Shown here in pieces: positions 23,090-32,400 of a DNA stretch of 33,939 nt. The notes beneath the pieces are model-generated. The model made no database searches and was not told the DNA's origin. It saw only the letters and a list, made by a program, of their open reading frames with translations. The stretch is from Syntrophobacterales bacterium Delta_02 (GTDB lineage Bacteria; Desulfobacterota; Syntrophorhabdia; Syntrophorhabdales; Syntrophorhabdaceae). How positions within the stretch are numbered: position 1 is the stretch's first letter; the number at the start of each line of letters is the position of its first letter. The position numbers and the translations under genes were made by a program. Location of the stretch: assembly GCA_001603955.1 (NCBI GenBank), contig LVAA01000004.1, forward strand, positions 1-33,939, written 5' to 3'.

Positions 23090-24253
23090 ATGACAGAATT
23101 ACGAGACGGTAATGGTTTAGCAGCTGCCGAAAAGCTCTATACCCAGTACGGTTCCAGAGCGAGAGAGCTGAAGGCCTCAGGGAAGAAGATCATCGGTTAT
23201 TTGACCGCCCTGGGACCGGTGGAGATCATGACGGCAGCGGGCGTTGTCCCCTTCAGGCTTAAAGGCAATGTTTCCGAAGCGATCTCCAAGGGCGATGCGT
23301 ACATGGAGTCCATCGTGTGTCCCTTCGTGCGCAACGTCTTTGATGCTGCGGTCAAGGGGAAGTACGATTTTCTCGATGGTATGGTCCTTCCTCATCAGTG
23401 CGATTCCATTGACCGTACCAATGAGACCTGGAGCTACACCCTGAAGCTCCCCTATTGGCATTTTCTGAATGTTCCTCACGTGACGGACGATCCGTCGATC
23501 GTCTTCATGAAGGAGATTCTGCGGATCTTTATCGGTACCCTGGAGAAGTTCACCGGCACGAAGATCACGGACGAGGCCATCGCCAATGCCGTGAAGGCAC
23601 ACAACGAAAACAGGAAGCTCATGAGAGAGCTTTATGACCTCAGGAAATCAAATCCTCCCCTCATCTCCGGCACGGAAATGATGAAGGTCCTCGTGGCAGC
23701 CATGAGCCTGCCGGTGGAGGAGTCGAGCGCCCTCATCAAGGCGGTGACGAAAGAGGTAAAGGAACGCAAACCGGCTTCAGGAAAGCCGGGGGCGAAACGC
23801 ATCATGCTTATCGGCGACCAGATCGATGACGTTGCCGTCATCGACGCCATAGAGTCGGCAGGTGCCTGCCTTGTCATGGAAGATCTCTCGATCGGCGCAA
23901 AGATGTACTGGGAAGATGTCGACGTCACCGCCGACCCGGTCCAGGGCATCGCGGAGCGTTATCTGAGAAAACTGAAGATACCGACAACCTTCGTGGGTTC
24001 CGCTGACACCTATGAGGGTATCCTTGAAGAACGTTTCGGGCACATGAAGAAATACGTGAATGAGTTCAAAGTGGACGGAGCCATCCTCTTCATCTACAAG
24101 TATTGCGACCCCTACGGATTTGAAGTACCGGCTGTGAAGAGTTACATCGAAGCGGCGGGAGCGCCCGTGCTCTACCTGGAGGATGAGTATTCCACATCTT
24201 CCCTCGCAAGGGTGAAGACCAGGATCGAGGCGTTCCTCGAAATGATCGCATAA
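23090..24253 (+). CDS. bzdN: Benzoyl-CoA reductase-like subunit (BzdN/BcrC type), 2-hydroxyacyl-CoA dehydratase family
   Basis: 387 residues; ATG at 23090 with AAGGAG five bases upstream (a GTG at 23084 overlaps that site). It has the HgdB/BcrC/BcrB (2-hydroxyacyl-CoA dehydratase) fold: GKKIIGYLTALGPVEIMTAA near the N-terminus, a first cysteine in ESIVCPFVRN (Cys77), LPHQCDSIDRT (Cys104), a middle helical hairpin, and a second Rossmann-like half with the third cysteine in KYCDPYGFEV (Cys339) and LYLEDEYS. Three cysteines match the usual number binding one [4Fe-4S] cluster per subunit. Size and position, first of four genes, fit the smaller subunit of class I benzoyl-CoA reductase. Substrate is inferred, not shown. 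Confidence 0.78.
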   Translation: MTELRDGNGLAAAEKLYTQYGSRARELKASGKKIIGYLTALGPVEIMTAAGVVPFRLKGNVSEAISKGDAYMESIVCPFVRNVFDAAVKGKYDFLDGMVLPHQCDSIDRTNETWSYTLKLPYWHFLNVPHVTDDPSIVFMKEILRIFIGTLEKFTGTKITDEAIANAVKAHNENRKLMRELYDLRKSNPPLISGTEMMKVLVAAMSLPVEESSALIKAVTKEVKERKPASGKPGAKRIMLIGDQIDDVAVIDAIESAGACLVMEDLSIGAKMYWEDVDVTADPVQGIAERYLRKLKIPTTFVGSADTYEGILEERFGHMKKYVNEFKVDGAILFIYKYCDPYGFEVPAVKSYIEAAGAPVLYLEDEYSTSSLARVKTRIEAFLEMIA

Positions 24254-24273
24254 CTGAGAGAGAGGAGAATCAC

Positions 24274-25605
24274 ATGGCTGAAGAAAAAAAAGGAAGAGCA
24301 GTTGCAACGTCAACGGCAGCAAAGATACCGAAATTCGTACGGGGCAACCTGTCTGCAACATTAAAGGCAAAGGAAGAGGGTAAGAAAGTGGCCGCCGCCT
24401 TCATCGCCGACGGTCAGGATGAGATCATGCGGGCGATGGACATCGTCCCGGCCTGGGGCGAAAGTTACTCAGGGGTCTGTTCGGCTAAGCGTGCGGCAGA
24501 ACCATACCTTCAGAAGGCGGAGTCCGACAATTTCTCTCGCTCCTTGTGTACGTACGCGACGTGCAACATCGGTTTTGATATGATACGCGAAGAACAGGGT
24601 GGAGCCATGCCCGAGAACGCTCCCTGGGGTGGCATGGCACGTCCGGACATGATCCTCGGCAACGGCCAGCTCCTGTGTGATCCCCGGATAAAATGGCCTC
24701 AGGCAACCCAGCATTACCTCCGGGATGTTCCGGTCTTTGTTACCAACATGTATTACCCGCCCTGGGATCCCAAGCTCGATCATCATGCAGAGGAAGCCAT
24801 TTATGTCAAGTATGCTGCGGAAGAGCTTCGGGAGACCGTGAAATTCTGTGAGAAAGTGACGGGCAAGAAGATGGATTGGGACCGCCTGGCGGCCACCGTT
24901 GAGCTTTCGGACAAGACATGGGACCTCTTCATCGACACCTATGAATTGCGGAAGGCTCATCCAACACCCATGGACACGGGCGACGCGATGAATACGATGG
25001 TCCCCCTCACATTCAACCTCGGTACCCAGGAGGCCTACGATTTCTACGTTGACCTCAAAGCGGAGCTGGAAGATAAGATCGCCAACGGAGTGGGTGTGGC
25101 CGATCCCGAGAAATACCGGGTCATATGGGCCGCCGGTCTGCCGAGTTGGTTTGCTCTGGGAGATTTCCAGTATTTCAACGGCAAAGGCGTCGTCTTCCCC
25201 GTGGAGGTGACCTATCGTGGCTGTGAGAAGGTTGAGCGCCTGGACCTGCCGAAAACGAACGACCCGCTGGAACATATCGCCTGGAGATGGGTGAGATACT
25301 GGACGCACTGGTACGATGCCGCAAGGAAGCGCCCGGGCTCGACCCCGAAGGTAGAGCGGATCATAGAATATATTGAAGATTATGAGTGCGATGGCGCGGT
25401 ATTCCATTCCGCCTTCTCATGCAGAAGCTGGCATGCAGGTATCATGCAGCAGGCCGTCACCTTGAAGAATGTCTACAAGGATATTCCCGTCCTTATCATG
25501 GAGGGTGATATCGTTGACATAAGCTCCTACAACGAGGCGGATACCCATAACAGGATCGATGCCTTCGTAGAGACTCTCGCGGCCTACAAGAAGAGACAGG
25601 GCTAA
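24274..25605 (+). CDS. bzdO: Benzoyl-CoA reductase-like subunit (BzdO/BcrB type), 2-hydroxyacyl-CoA dehydratase family
   Basis: 443 residues, 20 bp after the previous gene, with GAGAGGAG upstream of the ATG. It is the larger partner in the same fold: GKKVAAAFIADGQDEIMRAM, then DIVPAWGESYSGVCSAK, SLCTYATCNIGFDM (Cys92 and Cys97), LLCDPRIKWPQ (Cys135), and in the second half RVIWAAGLPSWFALGDFQYF and FHSAFSCRSWHAG (Cys383). The cluster is probably held by three of these cysteines. With the BcrC-type subunit it should form the active-site dimer that receives electrons from the ATPase pair. The length of about 440 residues fits BcrB/BadE/BzdO better than single-ATPase 2-hydroxyacyl-CoA dehydratases. 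Confidence 0.8.
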   Translation: MAEEKKGRAVATSTAAKIPKFVRGNLSATLKAKEEGKKVAAAFIADGQDEIMRAMDIVPAWGESYSGVCSAKRAAEPYLQKAESDNFSRSLCTYATCNIGFDMIREEQGGAMPENAPWGGMARPDMILGNGQLLCDPRIKWPQATQHYLRDVPVFVTNMYYPPWDPKLDHHAEEAIYVKYAAEELRETVKFCEKVTGKKMDWDRLAATVELSDKTWDLFIDTYELRKAHPTPMDTGDAMNTMVPLTFNLGTQEAYDFYVDLKAELEDKIANGVGVADPEKYRVIWAAGLPSWFALGDFQYFNGKGVVFPVEVTYRGCEKVERLDLPKTNDPLEHIAWRWVRYWTHWYDAARKRPGSTPKVERIIEYIEDYECDGAVFHSAFSCRSWHAGIMQQAVTLKNVYKDIPVLIMEGDIVDISSYNEADTHNRIDAFVETLAAYKKRQG

Positions 25606-25650
25606 AGAAGGCCGAGGTTTCGCGGAAGATCGGATAGGAGCAGTGTTGTA

Positions 25651-26490
25651 ATGGATTATTTTGCCGGTGTCGATATCGGTTCCACCATGACAAAGGTGGT
25701 TATCGTAAGCGACAGGATAGAGGCTTCGCTCATAGGGCCCACGGGTCCTGAACACCGGAAACTTGCAAACAGAGTGATGGAGGAGGCGCTGCGTCAAGCG
25801 CGCCTCCCCTTCGAAGACCTGACCTACATAGTTGCGACTGGATACGGCAGGATAAACGTTCCCTTTGCAGACCGACAGATCACTGAGATAACCTGCCATG
25901 CGAAAGGCTTGCACAGCCTCCTCCCCTCTGTTAAAACCGTCGTCGATATCGGCGGCCAGGACAGCAAAGGTATCAAGATTCAGAACGGCAAAGTGATGAA
26001 CTTTGTCATGAACGACAAGTGCGCCGCCGGTACGGGGCGCTTTCTCGAGATCATAGCGGACTCTCTCGGTGTACCCCTCGAAAAGATCGGCGAACTCTCT
26101 CTGACGGCGCAGAAGATAGCGGCCGTAAGCAGCACTTGCACCGTGTTTGCCGAGCAGGAGATCATCTCCCGGCTGGCGGACGGGGAACCCATCGCGAACC
26201 TGATGGCCGGCATTCACGATGCCGTGGCCACCAGGGTCTATTCTCTCGTGAAGAAGCTGAACGTGGAGCCCGATATAGCCGTGACGGGAGGGGGAGCAAA
26301 GAACATCGGTCTCGTCAGGGCGCTGGAATCAAAATTCGGACAGAGGCTTCTCGTTCCGCCGGAACCGCTCATAACGGGAGCCCTGGGCGCGGCCCTCATG
26401 GGCAAGGATATCTTCGACAAATACGCTGCCGAGGGGCAAAAGCCGACCCGCAGCGGACACAAGCTCGAAGAGGCGACATTTTTCAAATAA
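25651..26490 (+). CDS. BcrA/BadF-type ATPase subunit (benzoyl-CoA reductase / HgdC family activator)
   Basis: 279 residues of the ASKHA ATPase fold used by benzoyl-CoA reductases and 2-hydroxyglutaryl-CoA dehydratase activators. The motifs are canonical: phosphate-1 VDIGSTMTK (8-16), phosphate-2 DIGGQDSK, the cluster-binding loop NDKCAAGTGRFLE, a second cysteine in SSTCTVFAEQE, and the adenosine motif VTGGGAKN. A [4Fe-4S] cluster bridges two ATPases through these cysteines, and ATP hydrolysis drives low-potential electrons to the catalytic dimer. It is as short as the Bzd and HgdC types and lacks the extra domain of Thauera BcrA. It is the third of four genes, 45 bp after the B-type subunit. 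Confidence 0.85.
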   Translation: MDYFAGVDIGSTMTKVVIVSDRIEASLIGPTGPEHRKLANRVMEEALRQARLPFEDLTYIVATGYGRINVPFADRQITEITCHAKGLHSLLPSVKTVVDIGGQDSKGIKIQNGKVMNFVMNDKCAAGTGRFLEIIADSLGVPLEKIGELSLTAQKIAAVSSTCTVFAEQEIISRLADGEPIANLMAGIHDAVATRVYSLVKKLNVEPDIAVTGGGAKNIGLVRALESKFGQRLLVPPEPLITGALGAALMGKDIFDKYAAEGQKPTRSGHKLEEATFFK

Positions 26491-26501
26491 GGACTTAATA
26501 C

Positions 26502-27275
26502 GTGGCGTACGTGCTTGGTATAGATGTGGGTTCAGGTTATTCGAAGGCGGTTGTCCTCGAAGGGGACAAGGTCCGTTCGTGGGCAGTGATACCGTCAGGT
26601 GGCGACTACCGTGGAGCTGGCAGGACTGTGGCGCTGGCTGCCCTCGAAAAGGCGAACCTGACCTTAGGCGATATGGCCCGGACGGTGGCGGCCGGCTACG
26701 GCGGCAACATGGTCGATATTGCCGGGGAGACATCCACCGACCTGTCCTGTCATGCCACTGGTGTCCACCATCTTTTTCCTTCGGTTCGGACGGTCATCGA
26801 TGTTGGGGCACAGTATTCCCGCGCCATACGTCTCCATGACGAAGGAAAGATAGCCAACTTCATCATGAACGAGAAATGTGCCGGCGGTAGCGGAAAGTTC
26901 CTTCAGGTCGCGGCGCGTATCCTTCACATGAACGTGAGCGACATCGGAGATCTCTCCCTGAAAGCACAGAAGCCCGTCGAATTCACCACGGGATGCGCTG
27001 TTTTCGCCGAATCGGAGGCGGTGTCGCGCATATCGGAGGGAGCGAGCGCTGCCGACATCCTGGCCGGGATCCATAACGCCATGGCATCGAAGATAGCCAC
27101 CCTCGTCATGCGCGTCGGCCTTACCCCGGATTGCGCGGTGACCGGCGGGGGAGCCATGGATATCGGACTCGTGAAGGCCATAGCTGCCGAACTGGGAACG
27201 AACATCCTTGTTCCCGAAGTGCCCCAGATAACAGCGGCCCTCGGCGCCGCGCTCATAGCGAAAGAAAGAGTTTGA
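26502..27275 (+). CDS. BcrD/BadG-type ATPase subunit (benzoyl-CoA reductase)
   Basis: 257 residues from a GTG at 26502, with AAGGA eight bases upstream and 11 bp after the previous stop. It is a second, different copy of the ATPase fold: IDVGSGYSKAV, then the altered phosphate-2 DVGAQYSRAI in place of DIGGQDSK, NEKCAGGSGKFLQ, TTGCAVFAESE and VTGGGAMD. As I recall it, Thauera BcrD carries the same kind of altered motif (DIGA...RAI) and CASGSGQF. A hetero-dimer of two distinct ATPases separates class I benzoyl-CoA reductases from dehydratase activators, which are homodimers; this is the main reason for the functional call. The stop codon lies inside a nonamer repeat. Confidence 0.83.
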   Translation: MAYVLGIDVGSGYSKAVVLEGDKVRSWAVIPSGGDYRGAGRTVALAALEKANLTLGDMARTVAAGYGGNMVDIAGETSTDLSCHATGVHHLFPSVRTVIDVGAQYSRAIRLHDEGKIANFIMNEKCAGGSGKFLQVAARILHMNVSDIGDLSLKAQKPVEFTTGCAVFAESEAVSRISEGASAADILAGIHNAMASKIATLVMRVGLTPDCAVTGGGAMDIGLVKAIAAELGTNILVPEVPQITAALGAALIAKERV

Positions 27276-27296
27276 GCCGTTTGAACCGCTTGAGCG
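27270..27296. repeat. Nonamer tandem repeat overlapping a stop codon
   Basis: Units GTTTGAGCC, GTTTGAACC and GCTTGAGCG. The TGA of the BcrD-type gene (27273-27275) is part of the first unit. A further degenerate run (GTTCGAACG, GATCAGGCG, 27524-27541) lies before the next gene. Confidence 0.7.
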
Positions 27297-27335
27297 GTGA
27301 AAGGCGAAAACAAGACAACCTCGTACCGCGGCTTC

Positions 27336-27412
27336 ATGTCGAAATGGCTGTAACCTATAAAAAACTGTTGGTCTTTGACTCGAGACGCGCAACGCGGAAC
27401 CCGTAACAGTCT
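27336..27412. repeat. Partial heptamer-family element (element 5)
   Basis: Read on the minus strand from 27412: GACTGTTACGGGTTCC, then GCGTTGCGCGTCTCGAG, then TCAAAGACCAACAG. It shares the GTTxCGx heptamer run and the AAAGACCAA core start with elements 1 and 4. No other feature was seen in the 293-bp gap 27276-27568. Confidence 0.55.
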
Positions 27413-27568
27413 TTTGCACTCATCTTTTCTCCCGTAGGCCGATATGTGGCATCCCCCCTGTGGCTCTCCTTTTTAAGCGTGTGCAATTTATGGTGGTATC
27501 AGGTATATTGTTATCGTCCGACGGTTCGAACGGATCAGGCGGTTGAAAATATCTTTGCTGGAGGTCTT

Positions 27569-28135
27569 ATGAAAAAGTGCGTTGTTGTGCTGGGTATGGT
27601 CCTTGTCTTGACAGTCCTTGTGATCCAGTCCGGTCTCGCACCGGTCAGCGCGGCAGGTTCTCTGGATGCCTGCAGCCTGCTTACGAAGGCTGACGCGGAG
27701 GCGCTCTTCAACCAGGCCAGTTCGTCGCAGAAGGCCGGGAAGGTGTCCGCTCCGGCGGGCAGCCAGTGCATCTATTTTTTCAAGAAGAAAGGTGACACCT
27801 ACAGCGTGAAGTTGAGGGTCTCCTCTTCGGAAGAGATCAAGAGCGAGGGGATCTTCAAGTCCGCAAGGGACGTGTTCGAGAGGCAAAAAAAGACCCGAAT
27901 GGCCAATGCCAATACGGCGCAAAAGATGAGAAACGTAGGCGGATTGGGCGACGAGGCCTTCTGGAACGGCTACGACCTCTGGATTCTCAAAGGCGGGTAT
28001 CTTCTCACCGTAGTTGCCCGGGACCAGCTGAAGGGGAGCTTCAAGAGCAGGGAGGCCATGGACAAGGCCCGCGCCGAGCAGGACCTCAACCTTTCCCAGC
28101 GGGCGGCGTCGACGATACTCTTGAAGATCAAGTAA
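27569..28135 (+). CDS. Exported protein of unknown function
   Basis: 188 residues from the ATG at 27569, with GGAGG four bases upstream; the in-frame start at 27446 has no site. A signal peptide (MKKCVVVLGMVLVLTVLVIQ, cleavage near VSAAG) is followed by DACSLLTKADAEALFNQA and GSQCIYFFKKKGDTYSVKLR. The opening 'CSLLTxxxAxxLF' with a second cysteine about 40 residues on resembles the DUF3558-like layout of small secreted lipid- or ligand-binding domains. There is no lipobox, so it is probably soluble in the periplasm with one disulfide. Thirteen base pairs separate it from the next gene; they are likely co-transcribed. Confidence 0.65.
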   Translation: MKKCVVVLGMVLVLTVLVIQSGLAPVSAAGSLDACSLLTKADAEALFNQASSSQKAGKVSAPAGSQCIYFFKKKGDTYSVKLRVSSSEEIKSEGIFKSARDVFERQKKTRMANANTAQKMRNVGGLGDEAFWNGYDLWILKGGYLLTVVARDQLKGSFKSREAMDKARAEQDLNLSQRAASTILLKIK

Positions 28136-28148
28136 CAGTGAAGGTGTG

Positions 28149-29066
28149 ATGGTGATGATCGGAAGATTGCTTTCCGGGTTCCTGTTTCTGTTTCTTACCG
28201 CTGCCATTGCCGGGGCGGAAGTGCCGCAAGACCTCAGGATCATCTCGGTGGAGCCCGTGAAGAGCGGGATATACGCGGTTGCATCCGTCGAGTTTCCCAA
28301 GACCTGGAGTGGTCCTGCGTTCACCGTGGAAGTGAATGGGAAACCTGTCAGGATGAGACAGGTGGGGGGCGGTTTCTCTCAGGACCGCAACATGGCTGAC
28401 CTCATGTTCATGCCGCGAAGCGCCGGGAGACAATCCGTCGTCGTGAAATGCAGCGCGGGCGGAAGAAGGTCCGAGGCCAGGGCCGGTTTCGACTGGACGC
28501 CCGCATCTCTTGTCACGATCCTGGGTCACACGGGACAGCGGGAAATTATCACGGCGGGAGAGAAGCTCACGGTGGCGACGGTCAACGTCACCGGGGTGAA
28601 GATATTCTTCAACGGCAAAGAGGTCTATGCCAGGCCTTCGTCCGGTGATATACAGACCCTTTCCTTCGATCCCGACTGGAAGAGCGGCAAGAACGTGCTC
28701 ACCATCAACGCGGACAAATGGGATGGGGGTATGATCGCAAAGAATTTCACCTTCTTTCAGCTTGCCGGCGGCGGGACGCTTTCCCCCGGGGAGAGCGCGT
28801 TTCTCTACTGCGGACGGGAAGGCACGAAGAGCGGTCCCTTCTATGATGTGAAGGTGGAAGGCGGGTCGATCGCGGTAGCTCAGGGTACCACGGTCCGCCG
28901 CGATATCATTGACAGGGACGGATGGCTTGTTTCCGAGGCATGGGTCGCGGCGGAGCTCAGGGCGAAGAAGGCAGGGACCTCGAGCGTGCGCGTCTACGTG
29001 AAGCACCACTTCCTTCAGAACATGGAGTTGGAAAGGGAGTTTTCGATCATCGTCGGGGAAAGGTGA
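28149..29066 (+). CDS. Exported beta-rich protein of unknown function
   Basis: About 305 residues. Start candidates GTG 28146, ATG 28149 and ATG 28155 are in frame; AAGG at 28141-28144 favours one of the first two. A signal peptide (LLSGFLFLFLTAAIAGA) is followed by at least two beta-sandwich-like stretches: YAVASVEFPKTWSGPAFTVE with VNGKPVRMRQVGGGF, then NVTGVKIFFNGKEVYARPSS with VLTINADKWDGG. A third segment ends SSVRVYVKHHFLQ. The content suggests Ig-like modules in an envelope protein. No family recognised. Confidence 0.65.
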   Translation: MVMIGRLLSGFLFLFLTAAIAGAEVPQDLRIISVEPVKSGIYAVASVEFPKTWSGPAFTVEVNGKPVRMRQVGGGFSQDRNMADLMFMPRSAGRQSVVVKCSAGGRRSEARAGFDWTPASLVTILGHTGQREIITAGEKLTVATVNVTGVKIFFNGKEVYARPSSGDIQTLSFDPDWKSGKNVLTINADKWDGGMIAKNFTFFQLAGGGTLSPGESAFLYCGREGTKSGPFYDVKVEGGSIAVAQGTTVRRDIIDRDGWLVSEAWVAAELRAKKAGTSSVRVYVKHHFLQNMELEREFSIIVGER

Positions 29067-29094
29067 ACAGACGGCGTTCTGCCCCCTTGCGTGG

Positions 29095-29123
29095 TTGACA
29101 CGCAATTGTCGCGTCACTATAGT
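29095..29123 (+). promoter_or_regulatory. Strong sigma-70-type promoter
   Basis: TTGACA (29095-29100, perfect), an exact 17-bp spacer and TATAGT (29118-29123, five of six). It drives the zinc-ribbon-like small gene that starts at 29173 and is the best sigma-70 match in the window. Confidence 0.75.
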
Positions 29124-29172
29124 ACGCGAGTGACAACAGGTGAAAGAAGCGACAAAAAAAGGGGGACCAACC

Positions 29173-29370
29173 ATGGCGATGATCGATGAAAAGAAGATAA
29201 GGGCCTATCACTTCAAGAGCGATAACACCTTTGTCTGTCCGTTGTGTGCGACAGACGAGGAACGTGAGTCCGCGGAGCCGGGGGATTTCATCACGGAGGA
29301 CGTGATCCATGATGACAATCCCATGTACTGTGCCAGATGCAGGAAGAAGATCGAGAAACAGGATTCCTGA
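29173..29370 (+). CDS. Small zinc-ribbon-like protein
   Basis: 65 residues from the ATG at 29173 (GGGGGA about six bases upstream; an in-frame start at 29140 overlaps that site). Two CxxC pairs, CPLC at about residue 21 and CARC at about residue 53, are spaced as in a zinc ribbon, with an acidic stretch between (DEERESAEPGDFITEDVIHD). A nucleic-acid or protein-interaction role is possible. The strong promoter suggests high expression. No family recognised. It converges on dnaE2. Confidence 0.68.
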   Translation: MAMIDEKKIRAYHFKSDNTFVCPLCATDEERESAEPGDFITEDVIHDDNPMYCARCRKKIEKQDS

Positions 29371-29372
29371 GG

Positions 29373-29397
29373 CAGGGGCGGGATCGGCGCCTGTCTA
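29373..29397 (+). terminator. Possible weak terminator between convergent genes
   Basis: CAGGGGC and GCGCCTG pair with one mismatch each side around GGGATCG, followed by TCTATTTCTTT. It sits in the 32-bp gap between the zinc-ribbon-like gene and dnaE2. Confidence 0.35.
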
Positions 29398-29402
29398 TTT
29401 CT

Positions 29403-32400
29403 TTACCTCCTCAGGTTCTCGAATCTCTTTGCCCGGATGTTGATAAGTCCGTCCTTCTTCTCGACGACGCCCTCCACGAGCAGGAAAGGCTCAAGACGAA
29501 CAATGGTCCTGTGTGTCTTGTAGACCTCCGGCCGTATCACGACGTTGATGAGCCCCTCCTCGTCCTCGAGGGTCATGAATGAGAATCCTCCCTTTGCAGT
29601 GGGGGGCATCTGGAGACATACCATGTACCCGGCGGTGAGCACGGTCAAACCCGACGGGCAATGGGCAAGACCGGCGCTTGTGACCGCTCCCAGTCTGTCG
29701 AGGGCCTTGCGATAGAGTTTCATTATATGGCGTGAAGCGGAAAACCCCTGGAAGGCATAGTCGGTTATCGTCTCTTCCGCTGCGTTCATTTCAGGTATGG
29801 GGAGGCTTTCCTGCCGCTCTTCGTGCGCGAGCGAAGCGAGTCCCGCTGGTCCCGTTGTGCGCAGCGTCCCCGCTTCCCACAGGAGCTGTCTCCTCGACCG
29901 TTTGATGGCGCTGAAGGCCCCGACGGCGACGAGGTTCTGCACTGACCGATCGTCGAGTCGGACCCTGTCCGCAAAGTCCTTGAGCGATCTAAAGATACCC
30001 TCCCTCCGTGCCTCGATGATACGGTCGCCCTTTTCTTCGCCCATGCCCTTCACGTACCTGAAGCCGGTCCTTAAGGACCCCTCTTCGATGGAACAGTTCC
30101 ACATGCTCCCGTTGATGTCCACGGGGAGGACGGGGACATTGTGCCGTTTCGCGTCCCCCGTTATCACCTCGGGGACGTAGAATCCCATGGGCTGGTTGTT
30201 GAGGAGGGCGCAGTAGAACTCCGCCGGATAATAGCGTTTGAGGTATGCGGAGCGGTAGCAGAGGATGGCGAAGCTGGCTGCGTGGCTCTTGCAGAAGCCG
30301 AAATCGGCGAAACCGCTTATGTGGTCGAAGATCTTCGTTGCGAGCTCGCGTGCTATTCCCTCCTTCCGCGCCCCTTCAACGAAACGCTCGTGCCATTTCA
30401 TGAGCTCCTCGCGGGCGTTCTTCCGGCCCATTGCCTTGCGCAACGCGTTGGCCTCGCCCGCGGTAAAGCCGGCTATGGTCATCGCCACCTGGAGTATCTG
30501 CTCCTGAAAGAGGATCACCCCGAGCGTTTCATCAAGGATGGGGGCCAGTTTGGGGTGAAGATGGATGACGGGTTCCTTTCCCTGCCGACGGCGGATGAAG
30601 GGATGCACCATGTTGCCCTGCAGGGGGCCGGGCCTCACGATGGCCACCTCCATGGTGAGATCTTCGAAGGACCGGGGCCTCACCTTGGGAAGGGTCTGCA
30701 TTTGCGCCCGGCTTTCCACCTGGAAGACGCCGACGGTGTCGGCATCTCCGATCATTTTAAAGACCTCGGGGTCGTCGGGGGGGATTTTGTCGAAGTCGAG
30801 GACGAGCCCCCTGTGCTCATGGACAAACTCCCTTGCGTCGTCGATGAGGGAAAGCATCCTCAGGCCGAGAAGGTCGAACTTGATGAGGCCCGCATCATCG
30901 ACGGAGTCCTTGTCCCACTGGCAGACGATCCTCCCTTCCGCCCGGGCGTGTTCCTGGGGAACGATCTCATATATGGGCCTGGGGGTGAGGACCATGCCGC
31001 CTACATGGATGGACAGGTGCCGTGGAAAGTCGGCTATCTTCGTGCAGAGGTCTCCGAAATGCTCCCAGGCGGCGGAATCGAGATAGGACGCGAATTCGGG
31101 GATCTCCTTCAGGGAGTCGATGGCACCGCGGCCTCCATAGGCGGAGACGGTCTTCGCCATCCTGTCGAGGACGTGCGCGGGAAGCCCCAGGACCTTTCCC
31201 ACCTCGCGTATCGCGCCTCGCCCCTTAAAGGTCACGTAGGTGCAGACCATGGCGGCATGATCGCGCCCGTATGTATCATAGACGTACTGTATGACCTCCT
31301 CCCTTCTGTTCGTCGCGATATCGACGTCGATGTCGGGGATGCTGAGCTCGTTGAGAAAGCGTCCCACAAAGAGCTTGTGCCTCATGGGATCAACGGGGGT
31401 GATCCCGAGGGCATAGGCAACGACGGAGCTTGCCGCCGAACCTCTTCCCTGCGCCGATATCCCCATCTTTCTCGCATGCTCGACAATGTCCCAGACGACG
31501 AGGAAGTATCCCGAAAGCCCCTTTCCCTCGATAAGCGCTATCTCGTCATCGATCCTCGCAAGGAGTTCTTCCGTGAGTGAGCCGTACCGTGCGCGGGCCT
31601 TTTCCATGGCGAGTCTCCGCAGGAATCCCGTTGCCGTTTCTCCCTCCGGCAGGGGAAAGCGGGGATAGGAAAAGGAAGAGAAGTCGAGGTCGAAGAGGCA
31701 TCGGCCGGCTACCTCGCCAGCCCTCATTATCGCTTCGCGGGGAAGCCAGGGGAGCCTCATCATCTCTTCCTGGCCCTTTAGATAGAATTCCGAGTTCAAC
31801 CTCCGGAAGGGCGCTGACCTGTCGAGGGGTACCCGGTGCCTGATGCAGGTGAGGACATCATGAAGGATGTGTTCGGCTCTTGTCGCGTAGTGGACGTTAT
31901 TCGTTGCCACGGTCTCAAGGCCGAGGACATCCGCGAGATCGACAAGCTGCAGACACAGGCGCCTGTCTTCCGGGAGCAGGTGGCCTTCGATCTCGATGTA
32001 AAAGTTGTCTTTGCCGAAGAGTGCCGCATATCCCTTCGCTGCGTCATGGGCCGCGTGTTTTTCGCCCTTCATGAGAAGACGGGAGATCTTTCCCTTTGCG
32101 CACCCCGACAGGCAGATAAGGCCTTCCGTGCGGCCGGGCAGCTCCGCTTCGGATAGTACAGGCCTTCCCTTGGACCCGGCGAGATGTGCCCGGGTGATGA
32201 GCTGTGAGAGGTTGGCGTAGCCCCTGGCGTCTTCTATGAGAAGCGTCAGGTGATGGTCTCCTTCCAGGGCGAGCTCCGCCCCGATGATAGGCCGCATCCC
32301 CGCCTCCCTTGCCGCCTTCGAGAAGGTGCAGGCGTTGTAGAGCCCGTCGTGGTCCGTTATGGCGAGGGCGTCCATGCCGAGGGATACTGCCCGTTCGACA

